Shown here piece after piece: positions 37,918-47,284 of a stretch of DNA of 64,000 nucleotides (the first letter of the stretch is position 1; each line of letters begins with the position of its first letter). The position numbers and the translations under genes were made by a program. The stretch is from NCBI RefSeq assembly GCF_018127925.1, contig NZ_CP072348.1, positions 627,501 through 691,500 on the forward strand. The letters run 5' to 3'. Under the pieces are notes generated by a model. It saw only the letters and a list, made by a program, of their open reading frames with translations, made no database searches and had not been told where the DNA came from. Source of the stretch: Prevotella melaninogenica (lineage in GTDB: Bacteria > Bacteroidota > Bacteroidia > Bacteroidales > Bacteroidaceae).

Positions 37918-40028
37918 TTAACCCAAGTTTAACACCCACCTTCGCCTAATTGTTACTGTCAGCGTACTTTCCTCGTTTTTCTTATGTGCTCTGTGTCCTA
38001 CAAATTTTATTCTTTTTGAATGGTGAGTGTTTTAAGTTCAACTTATCGTATATCTGTTTTGCTTGCTTCGAAGGACTACTACATTGGCGCATCTCGATGG
38101 TTTCACCTAATGGATTCTTCCCTTTTGTGGTGACAAGCTTTTGGGTACTCATACGTCGTACTATCTCGGTCCAGTAACAGGATTCTCCTTCTCGTTTTAA
38201 TTGACAACGGATAGTGTTTACCACCCAGTAGGCTAATAAACCGAAGAAGAGGTGTGCGTCGCTTCGCTCATCTTTCTGATGATAGATAGGACGGAGGTTG
38301 AGATCATTCTTTAGTTGTCTGTTCGTACATTCTATCTCACGGATGAGATTGTAGTATTCCCATGTCACACGCTCAGAAAGTGTCCTGACATTGCTGAGGA
38401 GGAAATAGACTCCATGTCCAGATTCCATTTCCGAGAGGTCTTTTATCTCCCAGTCTACACGCAGCATCTGCTTGGGCTTCTTCTCATTTTTTATGTAGCT
38501 TATCTGGTAGAACTTCGCTATAGAAGGGTACTTCTGTATGGCACGTCCTGTACGTTCAACAACCTTTTCATAGGTTTTTGTTCCACCTTTCTTGGAGATT
38601 CCTTCGTTTATCCTCTGCAGTTCCATCTCAAGACGCCCTCTCCAAACCCTGTTCATGGACGACTCTGTCATAGCTTTGAAGGAGATGTTATTTCGAGATA
38701 ATAATCCTTATCATCCTCTGTCTTAACCTCTTTCAGCGTTATCTTCTGCCGACGGGCATCCATTATCGTAACGCTCTTATTATCATCACTGAGCATATAG
38801 TCTTTCATTTTCGTACGGGATACGCAGAGATAATTGTAACCCTTTTTCTTTATTAACTCCAAGTTCTCTTCCGTGGCAACACCTGCATCCATGACAACGA
38901 GCGTATCCTTTGTTCGTGATGGATTCCTCTTTGCCAGCGTATCAATCATATTGGGCAGAGACTTGGGGTCTGCTGTATTACCCTCCAAGATAGAAGAATA
39001 ACGTATAAAACCTTCTTTATTGATACATAATGCAAGTACAAGTAGCTTACAGTCAGAGCGTTTTTCTTTTGAACGACCGAACTTGGCTTTATCACTATTA
39101 CGCTTACTACCCTCGAAATAGAAGTTGGTTAAGTCGAAGAGTATCAACTTGTTGTCTATATTAAAGAGAGCGTCAGTAACGCTACACAAATGACGCTCTA
39201 ACTGTTCCTTTAGTTCATATAATTTGTCAGTGATTTTATACAGAGAATTGATTCCTGGTGTCCAGCCAGGAACTCCACTATAAAGTTCAGCGGCAGCCGA
39301 GTTATCGCGCAAATAATAATAAGATGAACGTTCAGAAACAGCATATACCGTGCGAACAATCAATGCTGACAAAGCCGTGTGTATTGCATTCTCCGTCCAC
39401 CCGTTTTTGCGCAGAAAACCCTCTAATTGTAGCTTGTCTATTGTCTGCTTGCAGAGCCACTCTGCACCAACATTCCTTGCGTCAGTATAGTTTGCCGTCT
39501 CAAGGTCAATATAGTTCTCATATTTTCTCAGCGACTTCTGCTCTTCCTTATTAAACCTATCGATTCCACCTTCTTTCTCCATACGGCTCCACCATTCGTC
39601 AGCCTTTGCCTGTTCAATAGGAGTAAGACCGTCAAGGTATTCTTTGAAAAGCGAGGGTGTACTTCTGTTTTTGAAGCGTTCGGTAAGAGCGTATGCAATT
39701 TTTCGAACCTGTACAGCAGTAAGTGAAGGTTCGAACCCGATGTTCAAAAGAATTAGCGAATGTACATGACCCTGCACATCACGATATGACTCCTTGATGC
39801 GATAATAAGGAGCCATGTCGCCTGTTGCAGGGTTGAATCGTGTCTGTACATTTGCGTGCATGAGTGCAAAGTAACAAAATATTTTTGATATGGCTGTGTC
39901 CTACAAATCAGATTTTACTCCTCGTTACAATACCCTATACTTGATTATCAACCATTTATCAAATTGATATTACACAAAACATCCCGAAAATTTATGAAAA
40001 ATAATTTTGCCGGTTAAACTTGGGTTAA
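37918..40028 (-). mobile_element. IS1634-like insertion sequence with a split transposase
   Basis: About 2.1 kb bounded by the 16-bp inverted repeat TTAACCCAAGTTTAAC (37918-37933) and its exact complement (40013-40028). It contains the two adjoining transposase frames on the minus strand. TTAA at both outer ends could be part of the repeat or a target duplication. Family name from protein features only. Confidence 0.75.
37982..39861 (-). pseudogene. IS1634-family transposase split by a frameshift
   Basis: Two frames: 38668-39861 (397 aa, MHANVQTRFN...) and 37982-38671 (229 aa, MTESSMNRVW...), overlapping as ATGA. Together (626 aa) they equal one normal transposase of this family. The first holds LFDLTNFYFEG and VVMDAGVATEEN (catalytic Asp residues), the second the EIECTNRQLKNDLNLRPIYH region (catalytic Glu end). 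Joining them needs one extra base around 38672 (reading SPSKAMTESS), so a one-base deletion is likely; programmed shifting is less likely because no slippery A-rich heptamer is there. Probably inactive. Confidence 0.78.
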
Positions 40029-40125
40029 AACCGGGACAGTAGATATTTAGGGTCAGTCCTAAAACCCAGTTGCAAGTCTACCCTCTTAAGCACATAATTT
40101 CATAAGTATTTATTACCTTTGCATC

Positions 40126-40470
40126 ATGAAGAGTCACCAATTATTACGTTGCATCTTTCCAGATGTACTTGCCGACTACTTTGATGTGGTCGATATTCAA
40201 GAGAGTGTTTCTCAGTTTGATTTTTGGCTTGACGAGCGTAATTTTATGGAAAAGTCAGACCATAAGTTAGGCACCGTAAGCAGTTATGGTTTTACCAGCG
40301 AGCGTGTTATTCAGGACTTCCCCCTTCGTGGCAAAGCAGTTTACCTCCATGTTCGCCGTCGCAAATGGCGTGACAGTTCCAACGGAGAGATATTTACTTA
40401 TTCATATGATGATTTGACGGCTGAGGGCAGTAAACTATCCCCCGAGTTCGTTTCTTTTTTAAAAGAATAG
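40126..40470 (+). CDS. ISAon1-type transposase N-terminal region (OrfA)
   Basis: A 114-residue protein (MKSHQLLRCIFPDVLADYFD start) matching the separately encoded N-terminal region of ISAon1-type transposases, which should recognise the long inverted repeats. It ends KLSPEFVSFLKE at a TTTTTTAAAAG tract where the second frame takes over. A shift of +1 (or loss of one base by slippage) at AAA-G would fuse it to the catalytic part. Confidence 0.8.
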   Translation: MKSHQLLRCIFPDVLADYFDVVDIQESVSQFDFWLDERNFMEKSDHKLGTVSSYGFTSERVIQDFPLRGKAVYLHVRRRKWRDSSNGEIFTYSYDDLTAEGSKLSPEFVSFLKE

Positions 40471-41455
40471 AATTGAGTCCACTGCAGAGAGCATCGCAAG
40501 TATCGGTGCTCACTATGGCGTAAATGGCAAGCTGTTATCCACACAGTACAAGGAACATCTCAGTGATTATCGTAGCTGGGATCAGTTAGATCATGCTCAA
40601 GACTGGCTATTGTTTGAAGACAACATAGGAGAGAATCTAAGTATTGATGAGACCTGTCTAAGTAGTGGCGAGGTTTATACTTTTCTGACCAACAAGGCGG
40701 GAAAGGGCAGAAAAGGGACTTTGGTAGCTGTGGTTAAAGGGACCAAGGCTGAGGACGTCATCCAAATTCTCAAGACGATAAACCTTTCTAAACGGGAGAC
40801 TGTCAAAGAGATAACACTCGATTTATCATCTTCTATGATGCGTATAGCCCGCTCTGTTTTTCCCAAAGCACTTATTACCAATGACAGATTTCATGTACAG
40901 AAACTATATTATGATGCTCTGGATGACATGCGTATCGCTTACCGATGGATGGCAAGAGATAAAGAGAATGAGGAGATAAAAGAAGCTAAAAGTAAGGGAA
41001 AGGAATATATACCATTTAGATACAGCAATGGTGACACGCGTAAGCAGTTGCTCGCCAGAGCAAAGTTCATATTGACCAAGCACAAGACCAAGTGGACTGA
41101 AACACAGAAAGGTAGGGCACAAATCATCTTTGAACATTATCCGACACTGAAAAAGGCATATGACTTGGCTATGAAACTTACCGATATTTATAACATCAAG
41201 AGCATCAAGGATGCTGCAAGGCTGAAGCTGGCAAAATGGTTTAATGAGGTTGAAGAGCTGGGAGTGGACAATTTCTACACAGTGATTGACACGTTTGAAA
41301 ATCATTATCAAACCATACTCAATTTCTTTGTAAACAGAGCTACGAATGCAAATGCCGAGTCATTCAATGCTAAGGTTAAGGCATTCAGGGCACAGTTCAG
41401 AGGAGTCACAGATATTCCTTTCTTTTTATATAGGCTTATGAAATTGTGTGCTTAA
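40463..41455 (+). CDS. ISAon1-type transposase catalytic region (OrfB)
   Basis: An open frame from 40463 (just after a TAA) with sequence NRIESTAESIASIGAHYGVN, then LLFEDNIGENLSIDETCLSS (catalytic Asp), TNDRFHVQKLYYDALDDMRI (second Asp) and NANAESFNAKVKAFRAQFRG (Glu end), an ISL3-like DDE core. No good start codon exists near the frame opening (a TTG at 40610 comes late), so expression by frameshifting from OrfA at about 40460-40466 is likely. About 330 residues in frame. Confidence 0.8.
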   Translation, partial: KNRIESTAESIASIGAHYGVNGKLLSTQYKEHLSDYRSWDQLDHAQDWLLFEDNIGENLSIDETCLSSGEVYTFLTNKAGKGRKGTLVAVVKGTKAEDVIQILKTINLSKRETVKEITLDLSSSMMRIARSVFPKALITNDRFHVQKLYYDALDDMRIAYRWMARDKENEEIKEAKSKGKEYIPFRYSNGDTRKQLLARAKFILTKHKTKWTETQKGRAQIIFEHYPTLKKAYDLAMKLTDIYNIKSIKDAARLKLAKWFNEVEELGVDNFYTVIDTFENHYQTILNFFVNRATNANAESFNAKVKAFRAQFRGVTDIPFFLYRLMKLCA

Positions 41456-41562
41456 GAGGATAGGCTTGCAACTGGGTTTTAGGACTGACCCGATATTTAG
41501 TGGGGATAGGCATATTAAAAATATAATTTATAACGCTATATCACATTGATAATCAAAAGAAA

Positions 41563-41592
41563 AAGAGGAATACCCTTGCGAATATTCCTCTT
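41563..41592 (-). terminator. Intrinsic terminator after tRNA-Arg
   Basis: A 10-bp perfect stem AAGAGGAATA (41563-41572) with TATTCCTCTT (41583-41592), followed on the minus strand by TTTCTTTT. The AGAGGAATA stem is the same as in the sucD terminator. Confidence 0.8.
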
Positions 41593-41603
41593 ATAACACT
41601 CAG

Positions 41604-41678
41604 TGATTCCGTTGGGGTTCGAACCCAAGACCCACAGCTTAGAAGGCTGTTGCTCTAATCCAACTGAGCTACGGAACC
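41604..41678 (-). tRNA. tRNA-Arg(TCT)
   Basis: 75 nt on the minus strand. Acceptor GGTTCCG/CGGAATC (one G-U), anticodon stem ACAGC/GCTGT with loop CTTCTAA (anticodon TCT), T-loop TTCGAAC, discriminator A. Confidence 0.93.
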
Positions 41679-41766
41679 ATCATGCGGGTGCAAAGGTACA
41701 GATTTAATTCGATTCTACCAAATTCCATTCCCCCAAATTTCGTGACAATAAACTTATCTGGTAAAT

Positions 41767-43431
41767 TTATTTGTACTTCTGCAAGAAGGTATCAGCTTGT
41801 GTATTGCCAAGTTCCTTAGCCTTTTGAATATTCTTAAGACCTTCTTCCTTCTGTTTACTTTCGCATTGTGCAATACCAAGAATAAGATGAGCATCAGGCT
41901 GAGAGGCATCAAGTTGAATTGCCTGTTGAGCAGCACTGATAGCAGCATCAACCTTGTTTAAACGTAACAAAAGGCTACCTGCTTCTGTTGGATATAAGGC
42001 TTCCTTAGGATCAAGTTGTGAAGCAATGAGAATATCCTGCAAAGCTTGCTGCCACATACGTCCTTCCACCTCGCACTGTTCACGCATATAATAGAAAGCA
42101 GCACCAAGACGTCCTTGGTTAAAATATTCATATGTATAATAATCCTGTACAGCCTTTCTATATTCTCCCATCTTCTCTAATTGCTGACCACGTGTATAGA
42201 AATATGGTGCAGACGTAGATACATATGGTGTGTCACAAAGTTCGATACTCTTATTAAGTAAGTCGAGAATCTCCTGATCATTAGCTCCCAAATGCTGACG
42301 ACTCTGTGCCATCTCTAAGTAAAGTTCTGGATTATTAAACTTAGTCTTTGTCAATGTTTCAAACTCCGTATAAGCTTTTGCATAATCGCCTTTCGCATAG
42401 ATAATCTGTGCCTGAAGATGACGATAAGCATCGTTTGCTTTAGTAGTTTCAGCCTTTTTTATCTCATCCAAAGCCTTATCCAATGTCCATCCCACAGACT
42501 TTGTCTTTTCAGCAAACTCTTGAATAAGTGCATTACGATAAATAAGACGAGCAAAGTTATAATGTGCTTCATCCTTTGCAGTCACCTTACTAATAGCCGT
42601 TTGCATTGTTTTATCCGCATTAGCAAACTCACCTTTTGCAACTTGTATATTCGCTAAAGCATAATAACCATCATTTGCTTGTGGGAATTTTGAAATAAAT
42701 TCGTTGACAATAGCTTCATGTATATTAGTAGGTTTCTCTGAAGAGAGCATCAATGCAACAACAGCCTCCTCTACTGTGTTTGGTAAACCTATACGAATAT
42801 TGCTCTGTCGAAGAGTGATATCATTCTGTGAGAGGCCCTTAACAACAAAGTCCTTGGGGTAGTTTGCATCTGTTGAACTCTGTGATTCACCAGCAGAACT
42901 AAACAAACCAATAACCTGTCCTTTAGCATTAAATACCGGAGCACCATTCAACTTGTCAGTAGCTGAAGACTTCAGAATCGTATAATTATACTTATCCATG
43001 AACTTTTCAACACTTGACACATCAGCCTTCTCGGCATTACCACTCTTTGGCATTGGTGTAATCCATGCTTCATCACCTACAGAAACTGTTGTTGCCAAGG
43101 GAGCAGCAATAGTCTTACCACTCACTTGAAACTTAACTATATCATAAATCTCATTGACACCAAGCAAGCAATCCACCTCGTGTTTCTGTCCTTTAGCATC
43201 AATAATAACAGCTTTATCTGCTCCTATAAAGGGCTTCCAAGGGCTTACAGCAACACCATCAGTACTAATACATACACCATTAGATGTTGCTAAAATACTG
43301 CCATCTGCCTTAAAGGTTGTCAATGTAAAAGCTGCATCTGCAGCCTTCTTAATCGCACCAGGTTGAGCAGAAATGTTAGTAGAAACACCCAATATAAGGG
43401 CAATGGTCAAAATTAAAGTTTTCAGTTTCAT
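41767..43431 (-). CDS. Secreted trypsin-fold (probably inactive) protein with TPR repeats
   Basis: About 554 residues with a signal peptide (MKLKTLILTIALILG...ISAQ). ATGs at 43449 and 43437 also exist; 43431 gives the cleanest signal. Residues about 25-200 follow a trypsin/DegP-like fold (GVCISTDGVAVSP, then GAPVFNAKGQVIGLFS), but the catalytic His position reads SPWKPF and the GNSGGP serine motif reads KLNGAP, so the triad appears lost. The rest is TPR-like helical repeats (such as EALYPTEAGSLLLRLNKVDA and DASQPDAHLILGIAQCESKQ). Likely a periplasmic scaffold. Follows recN by 41 bp. Confidence 0.75.
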   Translation of the reverse strand: MKLKTLILTIALILGVSTNISAQPGAIKKAADAAFTLTTFKADGSILATSNGVCISTDGVAVSPWKPFIGADKAVIIDAKGQKHEVDCLLGVNEIYDIVKFQVSGKTIAAPLATTVSVGDEAWITPMPKSGNAEKADVSSVEKFMDKYNYTILKSSATDKLNGAPVFNAKGQVIGLFSSAGESQSSTDANYPKDFVVKGLSQNDITLRQSNIRIGLPNTVEEAVVALMLSSEKPTNIHEAIVNEFISKFPQANDGYYALANIQVAKGEFANADKTMQTAISKVTAKDEAHYNFARLIYRNALIQEFAEKTKSVGWTLDKALDEIKKAETTKANDAYRHLQAQIIYAKGDYAKAYTEFETLTKTKFNNPELYLEMAQSRQHLGANDQEILDLLNKSIELCDTPYVSTSAPYFYTRGQQLEKMGEYRKAVQDYYTYEYFNQGRLGAAFYYMREQCEVEGRMWQQALQDILIASQLDPKEALYPTEAGSLLLRLNKVDAAISAAQQAIQLDASQPDAHLILGIAQCESKQKEEGLKNIQKAKELGNTQADTFLQKYK

Positions 43432-43472
43432 GTTCATTATTTCTTTCATTGAATATTTTTAGTAAGGTATTA

Positions 43473-45143
43473 TTATTTCTTCTTACTTAAATCTAATAGT
43501 TCACGAGCATTCTGTAAAGCTGCATCAGAAATATCAGCACCCGAAAGCATCTGTGCTATCTCATTCACACGCTGCTCTTGGGTCAACTCACGCATGTGAC
43601 TGCGTGTCCCTTCTGCAGTTTCCTCCTTCTCTACTTTATAGTGTGAACTACCCAAAGCTGCAATCTGTGGGAGGTGTGTGATAGAGATAACTTGACGATT
43701 ATTATTACCCATTTCTTGCATGATGAGTGCCATCTTCTGGGCAATTTTACCACTAACACCCGTATCAATCTCATCAAAGATGATTGTTGGTAACTTCACG
43801 GCACCACTTACCATAGCCTTTAACGATAACATTACACGAGCAATCTCACCACCAGAAGCTACCTGTGCAACAGGTTTCATAGCCGTACTTGTATTGGCAG
43901 AGAAAAGAAATTGAATCTTATCTGCACCGTCCATTGATAAAGGCTTTGGTGACAAATCAACCTTAAACCTAACATTCGGAATACCCAATGGAATAAGTCG
44001 GCTACTCATCTGTTCCTCAACAATCTTAGCAGCCTTACGCCTAAGTGCAGTCAACTTCTCTGCTTGCTTTTCACAAGTGGAGAGTTTTGTCTTTACTTCT
44101 TGCTCAAGTAATTCCAGTTCTTCATCACTATTATCAATATTCTTTAGCTGTTCAGCAATGTTATCACGAATCTCGATGAGTTCTTTCTCTGTTAAAACGT
44201 GATACTTCTGTTCAAGTGTATTCAGTAAGTCAAGTTGTTGGTTTATGCTATCCAGACGAGAAGGGTCAAAGTCAATATTCTCAACTTCACTACCAATCTC
44301 ACCTGAAATATCTTTCAGTTCTATATGTACTGATGACAAACGTTGTACGAGTTCTTGTGCTTTAGGATATACCTTCTCAATATTTCCAAGACTATCCAGA
44401 CTCTGGCCCAGCTTTCGAAGAACTCCGTTGTCATCATCACTCAACAGATTATCAGCCTCGTAGAAAGCTGTTTTGATATCTTCTGAATGAGAGAGCGTTT
44501 CACTTTCTTGCTCAAGTTCTTCTTGTCTGCCCTCAATTAGACCAGCATTGTCCAACTCATTGAACTGAAAACGCATGAATTCTTCATTTTCCTGTGCTTT
44601 GGAAATCTGCTCTTTCATATCTGAAAGACGTCTTTCAGTTTCTTTATAGTCTTGATATGCCGAACGATAATTAGCCAGTTCCTTACTATCTTGAGCGATA
44701 ATATCCACAACATTCAACTGGAAGTCATCCTTCTGTAACAACAGATTCTGATGCTGTGAATGAATATCTATAAGTTGTTCACCCAATGCACGCATCATTT
44801 GTAACGATACAGGTGTATCATTAATGAAGGCACGTGACTTTCCTGTAGCCGTTAGTTCACGACGAACAATTGTATCTTCAGGTTCAAAATCAATATCTTG
44901 TTCCTCAAAGAAGGACTCAAACCCATAGTTAGAAAGGTCAAAATGTGCCTCAATTGTACATTTCTTTTCTCCTTTCTTTATCTGTTTGCTATCAGCCCTA
45001 TTGCCTAACAGCAAACCAATTGCACCCAAGATAATACTCTTTCCCGCTCCTGTTTCACCAGTAATAACCGAGAAACCCGAGTGAAAAGTAATATCTAATT
45101 GATCAATCAACGTGTAGTTTTTAATATATAGATGTTTCAGCAT
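43473..45143 (-). CDS. recN: DNA repair protein RecN
   Basis: A 556-residue SMC-like ATPase in double-strand-break repair. It starts MLKHLYIKNYTLIDQLDI, has Walker A TGETGAGKSIIL at about 29-40, a long central coiled coil (150-380), ABC signature VASGGEIARVMLSLK and Walker B TIIFDEIDTGVSG near the C-terminus. Normal length. Position behind coaBC and the DUF4835 gene is conserved in Bacteroidota. Confidence 0.95.
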   Translation of the reverse strand: MLKHLYIKNYTLIDQLDITFHSGFSVITGETGAGKSIILGAIGLLLGNRADSKQIKKGEKKCTIEAHFDLSNYGFESFFEEQDIDFEPEDTIVRRELTATGKSRAFINDTPVSLQMMRALGEQLIDIHSQHQNLLLQKDDFQLNVVDIIAQDSKELANYRSAYQDYKETERRLSDMKEQISKAQENEEFMRFQFNELDNAGLIEGRQEELEQESETLSHSEDIKTAFYEADNLLSDDDNGVLRKLGQSLDSLGNIEKVYPKAQELVQRLSSVHIELKDISGEIGSEVENIDFDPSRLDSINQQLDLLNTLEQKYHVLTEKELIEIRDNIAEQLKNIDNSDEELELLEQEVKTKLSTCEKQAEKLTALRRKAAKIVEEQMSSRLIPLGIPNVRFKVDLSPKPLSMDGADKIQFLFSANTSTAMKPVAQVASGGEIARVMLSLKAMVSGAVKLPTIIFDEIDTGVSGKIAQKMALIMQEMGNNNRQVISITHLPQIAALGSSHYKVEKEETAEGTRSHMRELTQEQRVNEIAQMLSGADISDAALQNARELLDLSKKK

Positions 45144-45185
45144 ATATTTGTCAATTATAATAATTGAAGTTAAGGCAGAGGATAA

Positions 45186-45199
45186 CTGTGTCCTACAAA
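45186..45199 (+). repeat. 14-bp repeat CTGTGTCCTACAAA
   Basis: Third occurrence of a 14-bp word also found at 37991 and 39894 in and beside the IS1634-like transposase gene, all in the same orientation. Here it lies between recN and the DUF4835 gene. Confidence 0.5.
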
Positions 45200-45206
45200 A
45201 AAATTA

Positions 45207-46133
45207 CTATTGTTTTATTTTATCCCATGTAATATTCTGACTGGCATTGATACCAAAGAGAATATCGTAGACCAATTCTTTTTCTTTTTGTGTTCCTTTG
45301 CCTTTATATATATTAGCCAACTCGTCCTTCTTGTAGTCTGTCCATATTTGTGGTAACATACTTATTGGACGATTCTCATGTGCTTTCTTTAATCCATTCT
45401 CCAAAGCTGACGTGATATTTGTACGACCACGTTCTGCATTATTAGCCATTTCATCCAAACCTGTTCGGTAATAATCGTACTGCAATTGGCGGAAAGGCTT
45501 CATAGCACCATCAAGATAATCGTTGATAATAGCAAAGCGGTTGCGTGAATTATCAAAAGCTTTCCAACCCGTAAAGTTAAGATTCTGTGCATTATTCGTC
45601 AAAACCATGCAGCGTTGTAGGATATCATCACCACCCATAGGAGAAAAAGAGTCTAAATCTAACCCTATGATAAGATAAGCATAATAAGCTATCAGAGCCG
45701 TCAGTTGATTATCTATATTCTCCTCATTAAACTCAATCTGATCGAATTGAGCAAAGGTGAAATTAAAGTCACCATCTTGATTATTATAGAGTGTAGAACT
45801 ATAAGCTGCATTATAAACAGGTCGGTTTGCTTGAATCAAAGCAGAACAAGTAAAGAGGTTGCTACTTGGGTCATATTTGCTAACTGTAATATTAAAGTTA
45901 CAGTTTATACGTTCATTTCTTTGAAACTGATAATGAGTCCATTGCCGTGTATTAATAAACTGTTCTAAAGTCTGTTGTAGATTCTCAAAGACAGAAGCAT
46001 CTGTACCCTGAATCTGATTATGATTCACGGTTACCTTTGCATTTAGCTCTTGCGCAGATAATTCTCCATTAGAGAATAGAAACAAGCTCATTAATAATAT
46101 CACGAGCCACTTCTGTCTTTGGTTTCTTAGCAT
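45207..46133 (-). CDS. DUF4835 family exported protein
   Basis: A 308-residue protein with a signal peptide (MLRNQRQKWLVILLMSLFLF...LSAQ). The mature region has LNAKVTVNHNQIQGTD, INTRQWTHYQFQ and LIAYYAYLIIGLDLDSFSPMGGD, conserved in DUF4835. Some annotations name this family PorD of the type IX secretion system; I could not confirm that here. The start overlaps the end of coaBC by 65 bp; a shorter start (46091) would destroy the signal peptide. Gene order coaBC - DUF4835 - recN is a Bacteroidota trait. Confidence 0.8.
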   Translation of the reverse strand: MLRNQRQKWLVILLMSLFLFSNGELSAQELNAKVTVNHNQIQGTDASVFENLQQTLEQFINTRQWTHYQFQRNERINCNFNITVSKYDPSSNLFTCSALIQANRPVYNAAYSSTLYNNQDGDFNFTFAQFDQIEFNEENIDNQLTALIAYYAYLIIGLDLDSFSPMGGDDILQRCMVLTNNAQNLNFTGWKAFDNSRNRFAIINDYLDGAMKPFRQLQYDYYRTGLDEMANNAERGRTNITSALENGLKKAHENRPISMLPQIWTDYKKDELANIYKGKGTQKEKELVYDILFGINASQNITWDKIKQ

Positions 46134-47280
46134 AACTCTTCTTACCTTCTTTGTTGATAATCGTTATTTGGTTATCATCTGCTTGGAAAGTTGTACCTGG
46201 AATTCTTGTTGAGTTCAAAACTATGAAGTCAGCATTCTTCTTTTCCAACTTTCTTTGGGCATTGCTTTCTTCTTCATTTGTTTCTAATGCAAAAGCAACA
46301 ATGCGTTGTCCTTCTCCTTTCATAGTGCCAATAGTTGCGGCAATATCCTGAGTTGGCTTCAGTTTTAAGAGTAAATCGTCACCCACTCGCTTAATCTTTT
46401 GTTCTGCAATCTCTTCTGGACGGAAGTCAGCAACAGCTGCACAAAGTATTGCTGCATCACAATGAGGGAACTCCCCTACTGCTGCTTCATACATTTCCTT
46501 ACAGCTTTCAACATCAACTCTCTGAATACTTTCAGAACAAGTAAGGCTCACAGGACCAGCAACAAGCACAATCTTTGCACCACGTCGACTGCACTCTTCT
46601 GCCAAAGCAAAACCCATTTTACCTGATGAATAGTTACCAATAAAACGTACAGGGTCAATCTTTTCGTATGTAGGACCAGCTGTTATAAGAATCTTTTTAC
46701 CTTTTAAATCTTCTATATAAGATTGCGACTCCGATGAAGTAGAGAAGAAATCCGCCAAAGCCTTAACAATATTCTCTGGTTCTTCCATCCTTCCCTTACC
46801 CTCAAGACCACTGGCAAGAAAACCGCTACCTGGCTCAATAATATGATTTCCAAAGCTACGCAGTGTTCTTATATTCTTCTGCGTTGATGGATGCTTATAC
46901 ATATCTAAGTCCATTGCAGGTGCAATGAAGACTGGTGCTTTCATTGAGAGATAAGTCGTAAGAAGCATATTGTCAGCTACTCCATTTGCCATCTTACCCA
47001 GCGTTGCAGCTGTACAAGGAGCAATAACCATTGCATCCGCCCATAGTCCGAGGTCTACATGAGAGTTCCACGTACCATCCTTTTGTGAAAAAAACTCACT
47101 TACAACAGGTTTATGTGTTAATGCAGACAATGTGATAGGAGTAATAAACTCCTTACCAGCAGGCGTAATAACTACCTGCACTTCTGCTCCACTCTTTATC
47201 AGCTCACGGATAATAAGGCAACTCTTATACGCTGCAATAGAGCCTGTTATGCCTAAAACTATTTTCTTTCCTTTCAGCAT
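46069..47280 (-). CDS. coaBC: Bifunctional phosphopantothenoylcysteine decarboxylase/synthetase
   Basis: A 403-residue coenzyme A biosynthesis enzyme. CoaC half (1-185): flavin-binding GITGSIAAYKSCLIIREL, the active-site His in NSHVDLG and PAMDLDMYKH. CoaB half (190-403): ITAGPTYEKIDPVRFIGNYS, SSGKMGFALAEECSRRGA, DAAILCAAVADFRP. It joins cysteine to 4'-phosphopantothenate and decarboxylates the product. Starts 4 bp after the exonuclease gene, so coupled to it. Confidence 0.95.
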   Translation of the reverse strand: MLKGKKIVLGITGSIAAYKSCLIIRELIKSGAEVQVVITPAGKEFITPITLSALTHKPVVSEFFSQKDGTWNSHVDLGLWADAMVIAPCTAATLGKMANGVADNMLLTTYLSMKAPVFIAPAMDLDMYKHPSTQKNIRTLRSFGNHIIEPGSGFLASGLEGKGRMEEPENIVKALADFFSTSSESQSYIEDLKGKKILITAGPTYEKIDPVRFIGNYSSGKMGFALAEECSRRGAKIVLVAGPVSLTCSESIQRVDVESCKEMYEAAVGEFPHCDAAILCAAVADFRPEEIAEQKIKRVGDDLLLKLKPTQDIAATIGTMKGEGQRIVAFALETNEEESNAQRKLEKKNADFIVLNSTRIPGTTFQADDNQITIINKEGKKSYAKKPKTEVARDIINELVSIL

Positions 47281-47284
47281 TATC

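Larger units (their letters stand above)
40050..41491 (+). mobile_element. ISAon1-like (ISL3-group) insertion sequence
   Basis: 1442 bp with long inverted repeats (about 45 bp, a few mismatches) starting GGGTCAGTCCTAAAACCCAG. A perfect 8-bp target duplication GATATTTA lies at 40042-40049 and 41492-41499. Two overlapping-frame ORFs in between. Boundaries are therefore secure. It abuts the IS1634-like element with only about 20 bp between them. Confidence 0.9.
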
